A stretch of DNA of 64,000 nucleotides. Source: Clostridiales bacterium (GTDB taxonomy: Bacteria; Bacillota; Clostridia; Oscillospirales; Oscillospiraceae). The notes under the pieces are model-generated. The model had not been told where the DNA came from, ran no database searches, and saw nothing but the letters and a program-made list of their open reading frames with translations. The position numbers and the translations under genes are program-made. Below, in pieces: positions 7,850 through 15,968 of this stretch (within the stretch, counting starts at the first letter, position 1; every line of letters begins with the position of its first letter). The DNA is taken from the NCBI GenBank assembly GCA_004556965.1, contig SFFE01000013.1, positions 1 to 64,000 on the forward strand, in the 5' to 3' direction.

Positions 7850-8559
7850 CGGTTATATATGAAAAAGAAATTTCTGCAATAAAAGACTGGCTACAGCGTA
7901 CCAACGCCCAACTTTCAACAGGAGCCTTACCAGCGTTCCTACAAACCGATTGTTGGAAAATACAAAATGAGTTGCAGACGATTTCGACAAATATTCAGTA
8001 CGAATACCCATTTTATGGCCATGAATTATTAGAGATAAAGAACATACTTTTTTCTGCTCCCCAACCTCCTTATGGCATGATGCTGTTGAATTCAGCCGCG
8101 TTTGGAGAGCTTTTCATAATTATCAAACACATTTCTTCGGAACCGATAGATACTCGGTTTTGGCAGGACATTCACCCTCGAATCATTGCTGTTTCAAAAG
8201 GGCTGTTTTGTGATGGTCATTTTGCCGCCGCCTGTGAAGCCGCCATTAAAGAAGTTGAAACTCGAATGCGAGAATTGTTTAAGGAAGGGAAACCCAACTC
8301 TCCTATTCCTAAAGATGCAGCGGGTTTAATTGGTGCATTACTTTCAGACAATGGCTTCTATCAGTTTTGCGATACATCAGAACTAAGCGGAGCTAATTTT
8401 CGTAAAGGTGTTAAGTCTATCTTTGAGGGTGCTTTTATGGCTTACCGGAACCCCTCTATGCACGCAAATCTAACTTGCTCACAAAGAGAAGCTTTTGAAC
8501 GGATCGTGCAGGCAAGTCAAATGATGGGTATTTTAACAAGCGGCGAGGTGAGAATATGA
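7846..8559 (+). CDS. TIGR02391 / Ymh-like HEPN-fold protein, putative RNase toxin
   Basis: This 237-residue protein matches the TIGR02391 (Hypoth_Ymh) pattern, including the core HPRIIAVSKGLFCDGHFAAA followed by CEAAIKEVETRMREL. Near the C-terminus, YRNPSMH (R201 to H206) is an R-x4-H motif, the catalytic signature of HEPN ribonucleases, to which this family has been assigned. It is coupled by ATGA overlaps both to the upstream XRE gene and to the downstream recombinase gene. A toxin or abortive-infection role is inferred from the HEPN motif and gene coupling. Confidence 0.72.
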   Translation: MTVIYEKEISAIKDWLQRTNAQLSTGALPAFLQTDCWKIQNELQTISTNIQYEYPFYGHELLEIKNILFSAPQPPYGMMLLNSAAFGELFIIIKHISSEPIDTRFWQDIHPRIIAVSKGLFCDGHFAAACEAAIKEVETRMRELFKEGKPNSPIPKDAAGLIGALLSDNGFYQFCDTSELSGANFRKGVKSIFEGAFMAYRNPSMHANLTCSQREAFERIVQASQMMGILTSGEVRI

Positions 8560-10211
8560 AAGCCGTTATCTATGCCCGCTATTCCTCCGACAACCAGCGG
8601 GAAGAAAGTATCGAGGGGCAAATCCGGGAGTGTACCGCCTTTGCCGAGAAGAACGGTATCACCATCCTGCGCCACTACATTGACCGGGCCTTTTCCGCCA
8701 AGACCGACAACCGCCCGGAATTTCAGAACATGATTAAAGACAGCGGCAAGCGCCTGTTCGATATGATTATCGTTTGGAAGCTGGACAGGTTTGCCCGCAA
8801 TCGCTACGACAGCGCCCGCTACAAAACCGCTCTGAAAAAGAACGGAGTTAAGGTGGTGTCTGCCACCGAGGTCATTTCCGACGGGGCCGAGGGTATCATT
8901 CTGGAAAGCGTCTTGGAAGGATATGCTGAATACTACTCCGCCGATCTGTCCGAAAAGGTAGTCCGGGGCATGACGGAGAATGCCCTGAAATCCAAGTATA
9001 ACGGCGGCACCCGTCCTATCGGCTATCTGATTGACAGCGACCAGTGTTTCCAGCTTGACCCGCTCACCGCCCCCTTTGTTCGTGAGGCGTTCCAGCGTTA
9101 TGACGAGGGAGCCACCATGACGGCTATCCGCGACTGGCTCAACGAGCAGGGTGTGAAGAACACACGGGGCCAGAAGATGACCTACAACAGCGTACAGCAC
9201 CTTTTGAACAACCGCCGCTATATCGGAGAATATACCTACCGGGACATTGTAGTGCCAGACGGTATTCCCGCCATTGTCCCCCAAGACCTCTTTGACCGGG
9301 TGCAGGAGAAGCTGGCGAAGAACAAGAAAGCCCCGGCCCGTCACAAGGCCGAGGACGATTATCTGTTGACGACCAAGCTGTTCTGCGGCTACTGTGGGGC
9401 CTATCTCTGTGGCGAGAGTGGCACCAGCCACACAGGGAATGTCCATCACTACTATAAGTGCGTGTCCGTCAAGAAGAAGCGCACCGAGTGCCACAAGAAG
9501 TCTGTCCGCAAAGAATGGATTGAAGATTTGGTAGTCAGCGAAACCATGAAAATGGTGATGGACGATGAGGCGATAGAGGCCATTGTGTCCATGCTGATGG
9601 ACTTGCAGGACAGGGAGAATGTCAATCTTCCCCTCTATGAACAGCAGTTGCGGGAGGCGGACATGGCCAGAATCTTAACCAAGTCCACGAAAAGCCGTCT
9701 GGAAGAACTTGAGGCCACAAAAGAGGAATTGGAAACCAAGATTGCCTGCGAGAAGCTGGCAAAGCCCAAGGTCAGCGCCGAGTTTATGACCTTCTGGCTC
9801 CAACGCTTCCGCAAACTGGATGTACGGCAAAAGTCCCACCGTAAGATGCTGATTGACACTTTTATCAACGCTATTTTCCTGTACGATGACAAAATGGTGA
9901 TAACCTTCAACTACAAGGAAGGGACAACGACCATCACTTTTGATGACCTCAAAACCGCATTGGCCGATCAGAAAACAGGTTCGGATTTGGATTGCTCAAC
10001 TGCACCAGAAATCCCCCGGCTCCGAAAGGAGCCGGGGGATTTCTGGCGTTGTGTGGGAGACGTTCAAATGCGCCGGCGAAGCGGGCGGTCATTTTTCCAG
10101 AACATGGGCGGCCTGCTTTTTGGCGGATATGCTCCGCACAAGCAGCTGCCAGAGAGGCAGCGCATACAGATAGCAGGCGGCTGCGAGACAGACCGTCGGC
10201 GCGCCGATTGA
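8556..10211 (+). CDS. Large serine recombinase (integrase) of the mobile element
   Basis: This recombinase integrates and excises the element. The N-terminal resolvase domain (about 1-150) shows YARYSSDNQREESIEGQIRE with nucleophile Ser10, and VWKLDRFARNRYDSA. A recombinase domain follows (GYLIDSDQ to about residue 260). Then come a zinc ribbon (FCGYCGAYLCGESG...YYKCVS...TEC) and a coiled-coil region at about 370-410. The family's usual C-terminal sequence ends near GSDLDCSTAPE at about 9998. The remaining roughly 65 codons read through a perfect terminator hairpin and into the 3' end of the convergent NhaC-like gene. The tail is thus probably chromosomal sequence brought into frame at the attachment site. 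Confidence 0.93.
   Translation: MKAVIYARYSSDNQREESIEGQIRECTAFAEKNGITILRHYIDRAFSAKTDNRPEFQNMIKDSGKRLFDMIIVWKLDRFARNRYDSARYKTALKKNGVKVVSATEVISDGAEGIILESVLEGYAEYYSADLSEKVVRGMTENALKSKYNGGTRPIGYLIDSDQCFQLDPLTAPFVREAFQRYDEGATMTAIRDWLNEQGVKNTRGQKMTYNSVQHLLNNRRYIGEYTYRDIVVPDGIPAIVPQDLFDRVQEKLAKNKKAPARHKAEDDYLLTTKLFCGYCGAYLCGESGTSHTGNVHHYYKCVSVKKKRTECHKKSVRKEWIEDLVVSETMKMVMDDEAIEAIVSMLMDLQDRENVNLPLYEQQLREADMARILTKSTKSRLEELEATKEELETKIACEKLAKPKVSAEFMTFWLQRFRKLDVRQKSHRKMLIDTFINAIFLYDDKMVITFNYKEGTTTITFDDLKTALADQKTGSDLDCSTAPEIPRLRKEPGDFWRCVGDVQMRRRSGRSFFQNMGGLLFGGYAPHKQLPERQRIQIAGGCETDRRRAD
9960..10010. other. Probable element/chromosome junction (attachment site region)
   Basis: Sequence to the left is recombinase coding DNA; sequence to the right is the 3' flank of a GC-rich chromosomal gene on the other strand. 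Recombinases of this type commonly end within or next to their attachment site. The exact two-base core cannot be fixed because the other end of the element is outside the window. Confidence 0.4.
10007..10050. terminator. Perfect hairpin between recombinase and NhaC-like gene
   Basis: CCAGAAATCCCCCGGCTCC and its exact complement GGAGCCGGGGGATTTCTGG pair around a 4-base loop. It sits 39 bases beyond the stop codon of the minus-strand NhaC-like gene, so it may serve both strands. It lies within the open frame of the recombinase. Confidence 0.7.
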
Positions 10212-10769
10212 CGCGAGGGGCACCGCGCCCGCGATCGACCACGGCACCAGCGGCGCGAGGACGACGGCGGTGTCCCCCAGATCCACGGCAAACTGCTGTG
10301 CGTCCGGCTCCACCGTGCCGCACACCTGATGTGTCAGCATGATGGTCAGCGTCTGGTTGCACGCAATGATGGCGGCGGCGACGGAGACGCAGAAAACCAC
10401 GAAGAAAGCGGAGGTCCTGCCGCCCAGCGCGGCGACGCGCGCTTTCAGAGAGTCCAGGAGGCCGGTGCCGGCAAAGATGCCCGCGTAGGACGAGGACAGG
10501 CACACGATGGCGGCGACGTTCAGCATGGAGCGCACGCCACCGCCGTTCAGCATAGAGGCGATCTGCGCGTCGGCGGTGTGATAGCCCATGACCAGCAGAC
10601 GCGGCAGCTGCGCCAGCGGCATGTGCTGGTGCAACAGGCAGATGGCCGCAGCGGCAACGACGCTTGCCAGCATTGTGACCTTCACGTCGATTTTCAGCAG
10701 CGACAGGATCAAAATCAACAGCGCCGGGATCAGCGCGGCGGAAAACAGCAAAATCGTGAAAATTTCCAT
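10089..10769 (-). CDS. NhaC-family Na+/H+ antiporter-like protein, C-terminal half only
   Basis: This 226-residue membrane protein matches the C-terminal half of NhaC antiporters. Visible landmarks are LNGGGVRSMLNVAAIVCLSS, CNQTLTIMLTHQ, and DLGDTAVVLAPLVPWSIAGA followed by VPLASIG. Full-length NhaC proteins are about 430-480 residues. The N-terminal half is absent, because the flippase gene ends only 16 bases upstream in the same direction. It begins at a normal ATG, so it could be a genuine half-size protein. It could also be a truncated remnant; function as an antiporter is doubtful. Confidence 0.65.
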   Translation of the reverse strand: MEIFTILLFSAALIPALLILILSLLKIDVKVTMLASVVAAAAICLLHQHMPLAQLPRLLVMGYHTADAQIASMLNGGGVRSMLNVAAIVCLSSSYAGIFAGTGLLDSLKARVAALGGRTSAFFVVFCVSVAAAIIACNQTLTIMLTHQVCGTVEPDAQQFAVDLGDTAVVLAPLVPWSIAGAVPLASIGAPTVCLAAACYLYALPLWQLLVRSISAKKQAAHVLEK

Positions 10770-10785
10770 ACGAAGCCCCCCGGGT

Positions 10786-11826
10786 TCAGACTGCTGTGCC
10801 GCTGCGCCGGAAGGTGAAGCGCTCCGCGACGACGGCGATATAGCCGAGCAGAATGGTGAGATAATAGGTCGAAAGCCGCCAGATCAGCATGCCCATCGTG
10901 AGAAACGGGCCGAAAAGCTGCGTGAACACGAGCAGGAAGCCGCCCTCGCTCGCGCCGGAGGCGCCGGGCATGGGAAAGAAGCTTGCCCCGACGTGCAGCA
11001 GCACCTGCGTGAGCATGACGGGGAAATACGCGGCGCCGGAAAGGCCGAAGCTGCGGTAGGCGCAGTAGGCCACGGACATGTACGCCGCGCACTGCACCAG
11101 CGCGAGTGCGCCCGCTGCGAGCATGGCGCGCGGATTTCGAAAGCCGCAGGCGAACGCATGGTGGTATTCCGTCACAAAACCGGTCCATTTTTCGACCCAG
11201 CGCGCAGCCTCCGCACTGTGCCCAGCCAGAAGCCGCCAGCCGAATACGCGCCGGATGCACGCGGCGCCCAGACGCGTCATTGCCCGCGGGAACGCAGCCG
11301 AGAGCAGCACCAGCGCCAGTAGCGCCAGATGGATCAGCAGTCCCAGCAGCAGCACGGGAAGCCACGCTGCGCTCAGTGCCGACAGCGCGCCGCCGCACAC
11401 GAGCAGCCCCAGTACGCCGAGCACGACGAGCGCGGCCTTCCAGAGCACGTACGCCATGCAGATCACGGACGTGGCCGTGCTCACGCTGACGCCGCGGCGG
11501 TGCAGGTGCACGACCTGAAACGGCTGTCCGCCGGAGGCCAACGGCGTTACGGCGGAATAGAAAAAGCCGAGCATGGTCGTAATCAGGCTGTCGCCAAACG
11601 GCTGTGCGCAGCCGAATACGCGCGTGATAATCTGGTACTTTGCCGCGTCGCACAGGTAGTACAGTGCCATGCACACGAGGATCATCGCCGCCCAGCCGGG
11701 CAGCATCGCGCCCAGACACGCGCGCACCTGTTCGGCGTCCAGCTCGATGGCCGCGAAGATCGCCAGCGCCGCCGCGCCGAGCAGCAGCAAGATCACGATG
11801 AGGACTTGTTTTTTTCGAGATTTCAT
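10786..11826 (-). CDS. Lysylphosphatidylglycerol synthase-type membrane flippase (UPF0104)
   Basis: This 346-residue multi-spanning protein resembles the N-terminal flippase domain of MprF and the AglD2-like UPF0104 family. The family hallmark is YSAVTPLASGGQPFQVVHLH near residue 90, followed later by FFPMPGASGASEGGFLLVF. About eight to nine hydrophobic segments are visible. There is no lysyltransferase domain, so a lipid-translocation role is more likely than lipid synthesis. I chose the internal ATG (MKSRKKQ) because AGGATG lies just upstream and the longer N-terminus is unlike a membrane protein. The NhaC-like gene follows 16 bases downstream. Confidence 0.85.
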   Translation of the reverse strand: MKSRKKQVLIVILLLLGAAALAIFAAIELDAEQVRACLGAMLPGWAAMILVCMALYYLCDAAKYQIITRVFGCAQPFGDSLITTMLGFFYSAVTPLASGGQPFQVVHLHRRGVSVSTATSVICMAYVLWKAALVVLGVLGLLVCGGALSALSAAWLPVLLLGLLIHLALLALVLLSAAFPRAMTRLGAACIRRVFGWRLLAGHSAEAARWVEKWTGFVTEYHHAFACGFRNPRAMLAAGALALVQCAAYMSVAYCAYRSFGLSGAAYFPVMLTQVLLHVGASFFPMPGASGASEGGFLLVFTQLFGPFLTMGMLIWRLSTYYLTILLGYIAVVAERFTFRRSGTAV

Positions 11827-11892
11827 AACAGCATCCTGTGCCGGAGATGGATTTCGTACGAGAGCATTATAGCGTAAGGCGCGCCGGAGCGC

Positions 11893-12165
11893 AACCGCCC
11901 CCAAAGCAAAGGCTTTGAGGGTGGTTCAGTTTGTCAAAAAACCTCGTAGAGTTTCGCCGCCGCAGCGGCGAAAGGAAATTCAATTATTTTCTCCGGCGAC
12001 ATGTGCGGCGGAGAAAATACTTCTCGGCCTGCAAACGTGCGAGCTGTCCGCCAAAGGCGGGCAGCGAGTGCGCTGCAGTCAGGCCGCTTTCCCCCTTTGT
12101 CAAAAAAGCTTTGCTTTTTTGACAGTCTCAAACCGCCCCCAAAGCAAACGCTTTGGGGGCGGTTT
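11893..12165. mobile_element. MITE-like non-coding element A with long terminal inverted repeats
   Basis: The left end (GCTTTGAGGGTGGTTCAG, then TTTGTCAAAAAAC, from about 11912) is the inverted complement of the right end (GCTTTTTTGACAGTCTCA, then AACCGCCCCCAAAGC, 12113-12145), with few mismatches. Each end is itself a hairpin: 12130-12145 pairs perfectly with 12150-12165, and the left copy is imperfect. Further small hairpins fill the interior, including a perfect 11-base stem at 12099-12123. There is no gene inside. The overall plan is that of a short, structured dispersed repeat. The right hairpin may double as terminator for azlD. Confidence 0.6.
12130..12165. terminator. 16-base perfect stem, terminator downstream of azlD
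   Basis: AAACCGCCCCCAAAGC (12130-12145) and GCTTTGGGGGCGGTTT (12150-12165) flank a 4-base loop. It begins two bases past the azlD stop codon on the minus strand. It is also the right tip of repeat element A. Confidence 0.7.
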
Positions 12166-12166
12166 T

Positions 12167-12496
12167 TCAAAACACGAGCTGCACCAGCAGCATGTAGCAC
12201 GCGGTGCCGCCGACGATGCTCAGGAACGTGCTGCGCTTCCATAGGTGGAGCGCAACGACAACGGCGACGGAGATCAGTTCCGGCACGAACGTCGCCGCGG
12301 CGGCGAACGAGATCCCCCGCAAACAGTAGATCACGAGCGTGGCCATCACGGCCAGCGGCAGGATTTTTCCGAGATACCGGATGGCCGGCGGAACGGGACG
12401 GCTGCCAAACACGGCAAACGGCAGCACGCGCTCGGCAAAGGTACACGCGGCGCAGACGGCGATGATGAGGATGCTTTCTCCGGTGGACAGCGCCAT
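12167..12496 (-). CDS. azlD: AzlD-type branched-chain amino acid exporter subunit
   Basis: This 109-residue, four-segment membrane protein has the AzlD pattern: CTFAERVLPFAVFGSRPVPP followed by AIRYLGKILPLAVMATLVIY. AzlD is the small partner of AzlC in a branched-chain amino acid export system. It starts one base after the azlC stop codon, confirming an azlCD operon. Confidence 0.9.
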   Translation of the reverse strand: MALSTGESILIIAVCAACTFAERVLPFAVFGSRPVPPAIRYLGKILPLAVMATLVIYCLRGISFAAAATFVPELISVAVVVALHLWKRSTFLSIVGGTACYMLLVQLVF

Positions 12497-12497
12497 G

Positions 12498-13199
12498 TTA
12501 CGCCACCTCCGTTTCCGCCAGCTTCGGCTCCAGACGCGGGCGCAGTACGGTTAGCGCCGCGACGGTGAGCAGCAGCGAGGGAAGAATGAAGTTCGCCGCG
12601 CCGAACAGAAGGATGCACACGCCGCTGGACAGCAGCGCGATTCCGGCCGGCAGCTTGGTGCCCGCGTCGCGCAGTTGGTCGAGTAAAATGACCACGAACA
12701 GCGCCGTGAGCGCAAAGTCGATGCCCGTCGTGTCAAACGTGATGAGATTGCCGATGAGCGTGCCGAGCATGGACAGCACGAGCCAATAGAAGGTGACGAG
12801 CGCCGCCGTGAGAACATACGCCCACTTTTCAATCACGCCCTCCTCCGGCCGGTACGCGCAGTGGAGGGAGTAGTTCTCGTCGCAGAGCGAGTAGATCAGA
12901 AACCAGCGCCACGTGCCGAACGAGCGGAATTTTTCGACAAAGGAAAGCCCGTAAAACACATGGCGGCTGTTGAGCAGCAGCGACATGACTGCGACGGTGG
13001 CAAGCGGCGTACCCTCGGCAAAGAAGCTGACCATCAGAAACTGCAGCGACCCTGCGAGCACGAACAGGCTGCACGCGCCCGTCCACAGAAAGTTGTAGCC
13101 CGCATTCTGCATCAGCAGGCCGTAGGCGAGACCGACCGGGAAAAAGCTGATGAGGATCGGCAGGCTGCGGCGGAAGGCAAAGACAAACGTTTTCTTCAT
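12498..13199 (-). CDS. azlC: AzlC-type branched-chain amino acid exporter subunit
   Basis: This 233-residue membrane protein has the AzlC signatures FFPVGLAYGLLMQNAGYNF and LLNSRHVFYGLSF. It forms the exporter together with AzlD. Two ATGs are adjacent; the second (13199) lies 6 bases from GAGGG and is preferred. A promoter of type TTGCAA-17-TATAGT lies upstream. No Lrp-type regulator is encoded nearby. Confidence 0.9.
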   Translation of the reverse strand: MKKTFVFAFRRSLPILISFFPVGLAYGLLMQNAGYNFLWTGACSLFVLAGSLQFLMVSFFAEGTPLATVAVMSLLLNSRHVFYGLSFVEKFRSFGTWRWFLIYSLCDENYSLHCAYRPEEGVIEKWAYVLTAALVTFYWLVLSMLGTLIGNLITFDTTGIDFALTALFVVILLDQLRDAGTKLPAGIALLSSGVCILLFGAANFILPSLLLTVAALTVLRPRLEPKLAETEVA

Positions 13200-13239
13200 C
13201 ATGCACCCTCGTATGAAAACAAAAATCTGGAGTATGGCT

Positions 13240-13268
13240 ACTATATCGGAAAAACCGCCCGTTTGCAA
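13240..13268 (-). promoter_or_regulatory. Predicted azlCD promoter
   Basis: On the minus strand, TTGCAA (13263-13268) and TATAGT (13240-13245) are separated by 17 bases. They end about 40 bases upstream of azlC. Confidence 0.55.
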
Positions 13269-13283
13269 CCCAAAATCGACACC

Positions 13284-13308
13284 GCTTCCGCAGAAATGCG
13301 GAAACGGC
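13284..13308 (-). terminator. Terminator after the EamA transporter gene
   Basis: On the minus strand, CCGTTTCCGCA and TGCGGAAGCGG pair around TTTC, with a T-containing tail (GATTTTGG). It sits just past the stop of the EamA gene and ahead of the azlC promoter. Confidence 0.55.
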
Positions 13309-13316
13309 GCAGTTTG

Positions 13317-14240
13317 TCAGATATCCAAAATGCCGAGGATGATGATGCCGATGACGACAAGAAATACCATGAGATAGTGCTTGCGGGAGAGCTTTTCCTT
13401 CAAAAACAGGCGGCTCCAAAGCACGGAGGCCACGCAGTAGGCCGAGATGATCGGTGCGGCGTACATGACGTGATCCTCGTCCGCAATGGCGTAGATGTAT
13501 GCGAACTGGCCGGCGGTCTCGAACACGGCACCGACGTATTTCGGCGCTTCCAGCTTCGGCACGAGCCGGTCGCGCTTGATGAGCACCACGTACACGAACG
13601 ACACGACTGCCGCGAACAAAAACGTCAGCTCGTACGCGCAGTTGGCTGCGTCCTCGTCGAGCCGGGTGAGCACGAGACTGTCGGCAAAGGTGCCGGCAGC
13701 GTCGAGCAGGCAGTAGGCGATGGGCAGCGCGAGCGCGAGCCACGACTTGGCGTATTTGTAGTTGGACGCCTCCTGCCGCGCGGCGCGAAGCTGCTCGTCC
13801 TCGCGCGATTCCACGACGCCGAGGCCGATCACGCCCGCGCACACCAGCGCCACGGCTGCGAGCGCGGCAAGCTTCATGCCGGGGGTCAGCTCGTCGCCCA
13901 GACCGCCCGTGATGAGGTACAGCACGGCCACCAGTGCGCCGGAGGCGTTGCAGATCGGGGAGGAGATGGACAGCTCAATATACCGCAGACCGATGTAGCC
14001 GAGCGCCATCGACAGGATGTATAGCAGCGACACCGGCAGATACGTCCAGATGACGTACCACGAAATTTCCGTGCCGCCGATGAAGATCTCATACGCGGCG
14101 TGCAGACCCATCACAAGGCCGACAGCCATCACCATTTTCAGGTGTGCCAGATGGTCCTTCGGGTCGCGGCAGCCGAGCTTGGAAAACAGGTCAGAGCCGG
14201 ACCAGCAGAGCAGAGCAATGATCGAAAGCCAGAACCACAT
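13317..14240 (-). CDS. EamA/DMT-family metabolite transporter
   Basis: This 307-residue protein has about ten hydrophobic segments in two repeated halves, as in EamA drug/metabolite transporters. The second half ends YCVASVLWSRLFLKEKLSRK followed by HYLMVFLVVIGIIILGILDI, the typical final helix pair. It starts one base after the methionine gamma-lyase-like gene stops. That makes it the third gene of the AbrB operon and a candidate importer or exporter for that enzyme's substrate or product. The substrate cannot be read from the sequence. Confidence 0.85.
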   Translation of the reverse strand: MWFWLSIIALLCWSGSDLFSKLGCRDPKDHLAHLKMVMAVGLVMGLHAAYEIFIGGTEISWYVIWTYLPVSLLYILSMALGYIGLRYIELSISSPICNASGALVAVLYLITGGLGDELTPGMKLAALAAVALVCAGVIGLGVVESREDEQLRAARQEASNYKYAKSWLALALPIAYCLLDAAGTFADSLVLTRLDEDAANCAYELTFLFAAVVSFVYVVLIKRDRLVPKLEAPKYVGAVFETAGQFAYIYAIADEDHVMYAAPIISAYCVASVLWSRLFLKEKLSRKHYLMVFLVVIGIIILGILDI

Positions 14241-14241
14241 A

Positions 14242-15537
14242 TTACCGAATATCTCCTTTCAGCGTGACGAGACCCGCATCCACCATCTTCTGCAGGCTCA
14301 TGAGAATGCCGAGCTTGGCGTGATACCACGTCAGGCCGCCCTGAAAATAGACGGCGTAGGGCGGGCGGATCGGCCCGTCGGCGGACAGTTCGATGGACGA
14401 GCCCTGCACGAACGCACCGGCAGCCATGATGACCTCGGAGTCGTAGCCGGGCATCGCCCACGGGACGGGATCGACGTAGCTGTCCACGGGCGCGGCGGCC
14501 TGAATGCCCTTGCAGAAGGCGACCATGCCCGCGGCGGAGCCGAGCTCCACGGCCTGAATGATGTCGTGCCGGGAGGCGGAGCCGTCCGGAATGCAGCGGA
14601 AGCCGAGCCGCTCGTAAACGTTTGCGGCGAAGATCGCGCCCTTGAGCGCGCCGGCGGTGACGGTCGGCGCGAGGAAGAAGCCCTGATAGAACGCGGGCAT
14701 CAGGCCGAGATTCGCACCCACCTCCTGGCCGAGACCGGGGGCGCTCAGGCGGTAGGCACAGCGCTCCACGAGATCGGCGCGGCCGCAGATATACCCGCCG
14801 ATGGGCGCAAGCCCGCCGCCGGGGTTTTTGATGAGCGAGCCGACGATCAGATCCGCGCCCACGTCGGACGGCTCGATGGTTTCCACAAACTCGCCGTAGC
14901 AGTTGTCCACCATGCAGATCGCGTCGGGCTTGACGCGCTTGACGAACGCGATCAGCTCGCCGATCTGCTGCACGGAAAAGGTCGGGCGCGTGGCGTAGCC
15001 CTTTGAGCGCTGGATGGTGACCAGCTTCGTGCGCGCGTTGATGGCCTTTTCAATGGCGGGATAGTCGAACGACCCGTCCGGCAGCAGCTCCACCTGCGCG
15101 TAGCGCACGCCGTATTCCTTCAGCGAGCAGGTGCTCTCGCGGATGCCGATGACCTCCTCCAGCGTGTCGTACGGCGCGCCGACGGGGGAGAGCAGCTCGT
15201 CCCCCGGCAGGAGGTTCGCGCTCAGCGCTACGGTCAGCGCATGGGTGCCGCAGGTGATCTGCGGGCGCACGAGCGCCGCCTCGGTGTGGAAGCAGTCGGC
15301 ATACACGCGCTCCAGATTGTCGCGCCCGGCGTCGTTGTAGCCATAGCCGGTGGTGGCGGCAAAGTGCGTGGCGTTCACGCGGTTTTTCTGCATCGCGCGG
15401 AGCACCTTGCACTGGTTGTATTCCGCCGTTTCGTCGATCTTGGCGAAGCGCGCCTTCAACCCATCGAGGATCGCCTCGCCGTATGCATAGACCTCAGCGC
15501 TGACGCCGAGGGATTCGTACATGGCTTCGGTGTTCAT
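14242..15537 (-). CDS. PLP-dependent methionine gamma-lyase family / YnbB-like protein
   Basis: This 431-residue fold-type I PLP enzyme belongs to the YnbB group annotated as methionine gamma-lyase family or aluminium resistance protein. Recognisable landmarks are ATTGYGYNDAGRDNLERVYA, PQITCGTHALTVALSANLLP followed by GDELLSP, CMVDNCYGEFVE, and GSLIKNPGGGLAP, which carries the Schiff-base lysine. The true substrate of this group is not settled, so carbon-sulfur lyase activity is only suggested. The ATG overlaps the AbrB-like gene by 4 bases, and the EamA gene follows directly. Confidence 0.87.
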   Translation of the reverse strand: MNTEAMYESLGVSAEVYAYGEAILDGLKARFAKIDETAEYNQCKVLRAMQKNRVNATHFAATTGYGYNDAGRDNLERVYADCFHTEAALVRPQITCGTHALTVALSANLLPGDELLSPVGAPYDTLEEVIGIRESTCSLKEYGVRYAQVELLPDGSFDYPAIEKAINARTKLVTIQRSKGYATRPTFSVQQIGELIAFVKRVKPDAICMVDNCYGEFVETIEPSDVGADLIVGSLIKNPGGGLAPIGGYICGRADLVERCAYRLSAPGLGQEVGANLGLMPAFYQGFFLAPTVTAGALKGAIFAANVYERLGFRCIPDGSASRHDIIQAVELGSAAGMVAFCKGIQAAAPVDSYVDPVPWAMPGYDSEVIMAAGAFVQGSSIELSADGPIRPPYAVYFQGGLTWYHAKLGILMSLQKMVDAGLVTLKGDIR

Positions 15538-15779
15538 TTCGTCTCTCCTTGCTCCAGATTTCCAAGAATTTTGGCCGCCACATCATGGATGACCTCCGGC
15601 CGCGTCACAACGATGCCGTTTTCCTCGTCGCCGAGCACGAGCAGCGTGTCGCCGGGCTGGATGCCGAACACGGTGCGCGCCTCTTTCGGGATCACGATCT
15701 GGCCCTTTTCGCCGACCTTGACCGTGCCGAACACGTGCTTGCCCTTGGGCATTCCGAGGATGTGCTTCCCTCCGGGCAT
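15534..15779 (-). CDS. AbrB/MazE/SpoVT-type DNA-binding regulator
   Basis: This 81-residue swapped-hairpin regulator has the core VKVGEKGQIVIPKEARTVFG followed by IQPGDTLLVLGDEENGIVV. I use the internal ATG (MPGGKHILGMP) because GGAGGGG precedes it by 6 bases. It is the first gene of the operon with the lyase-like enzyme and the EamA transporter. A perfect palindrome in its promoter region suggests autoregulation. Confidence 0.88.
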   Translation of the reverse strand: MPGGKHILGMPKGKHVFGTVKVGEKGQIVIPKEARTVFGIQPGDTLLVLGDEENGIVVTRPEVIHDVAAKILGNLEQGETK

Positions 15780-15810
15780 ATCGACCCCTCCCACATCAAA
15801 ATCATACTTT

Positions 15811-15824
15811 TCCTACTTGTAGGA
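15811..15824. promoter_or_regulatory. Palindromic candidate operator of the AbrB-like operon
   Basis: TCCTAC-TT-GTAGGA is a perfect dyad about 32 bases upstream of the AbrB-like start codon. It lies just ahead of a TATGAT -10-like sequence on the minus strand. This is where a repressor would bind. Confidence 0.45.
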
Positions 15825-15968
15825 ATTGATGATACCGCGGAACGGACGTCTTGTCAACCGCCGGATGGAGCGTGCAGCGAATTTTGGGCGGAAACGCAAA
15901 AAAACGTTGAAGATTTGCGCATTCGGTGATACCATATGCGCAATATCGCGTATGTGGGAGGCAGCATG

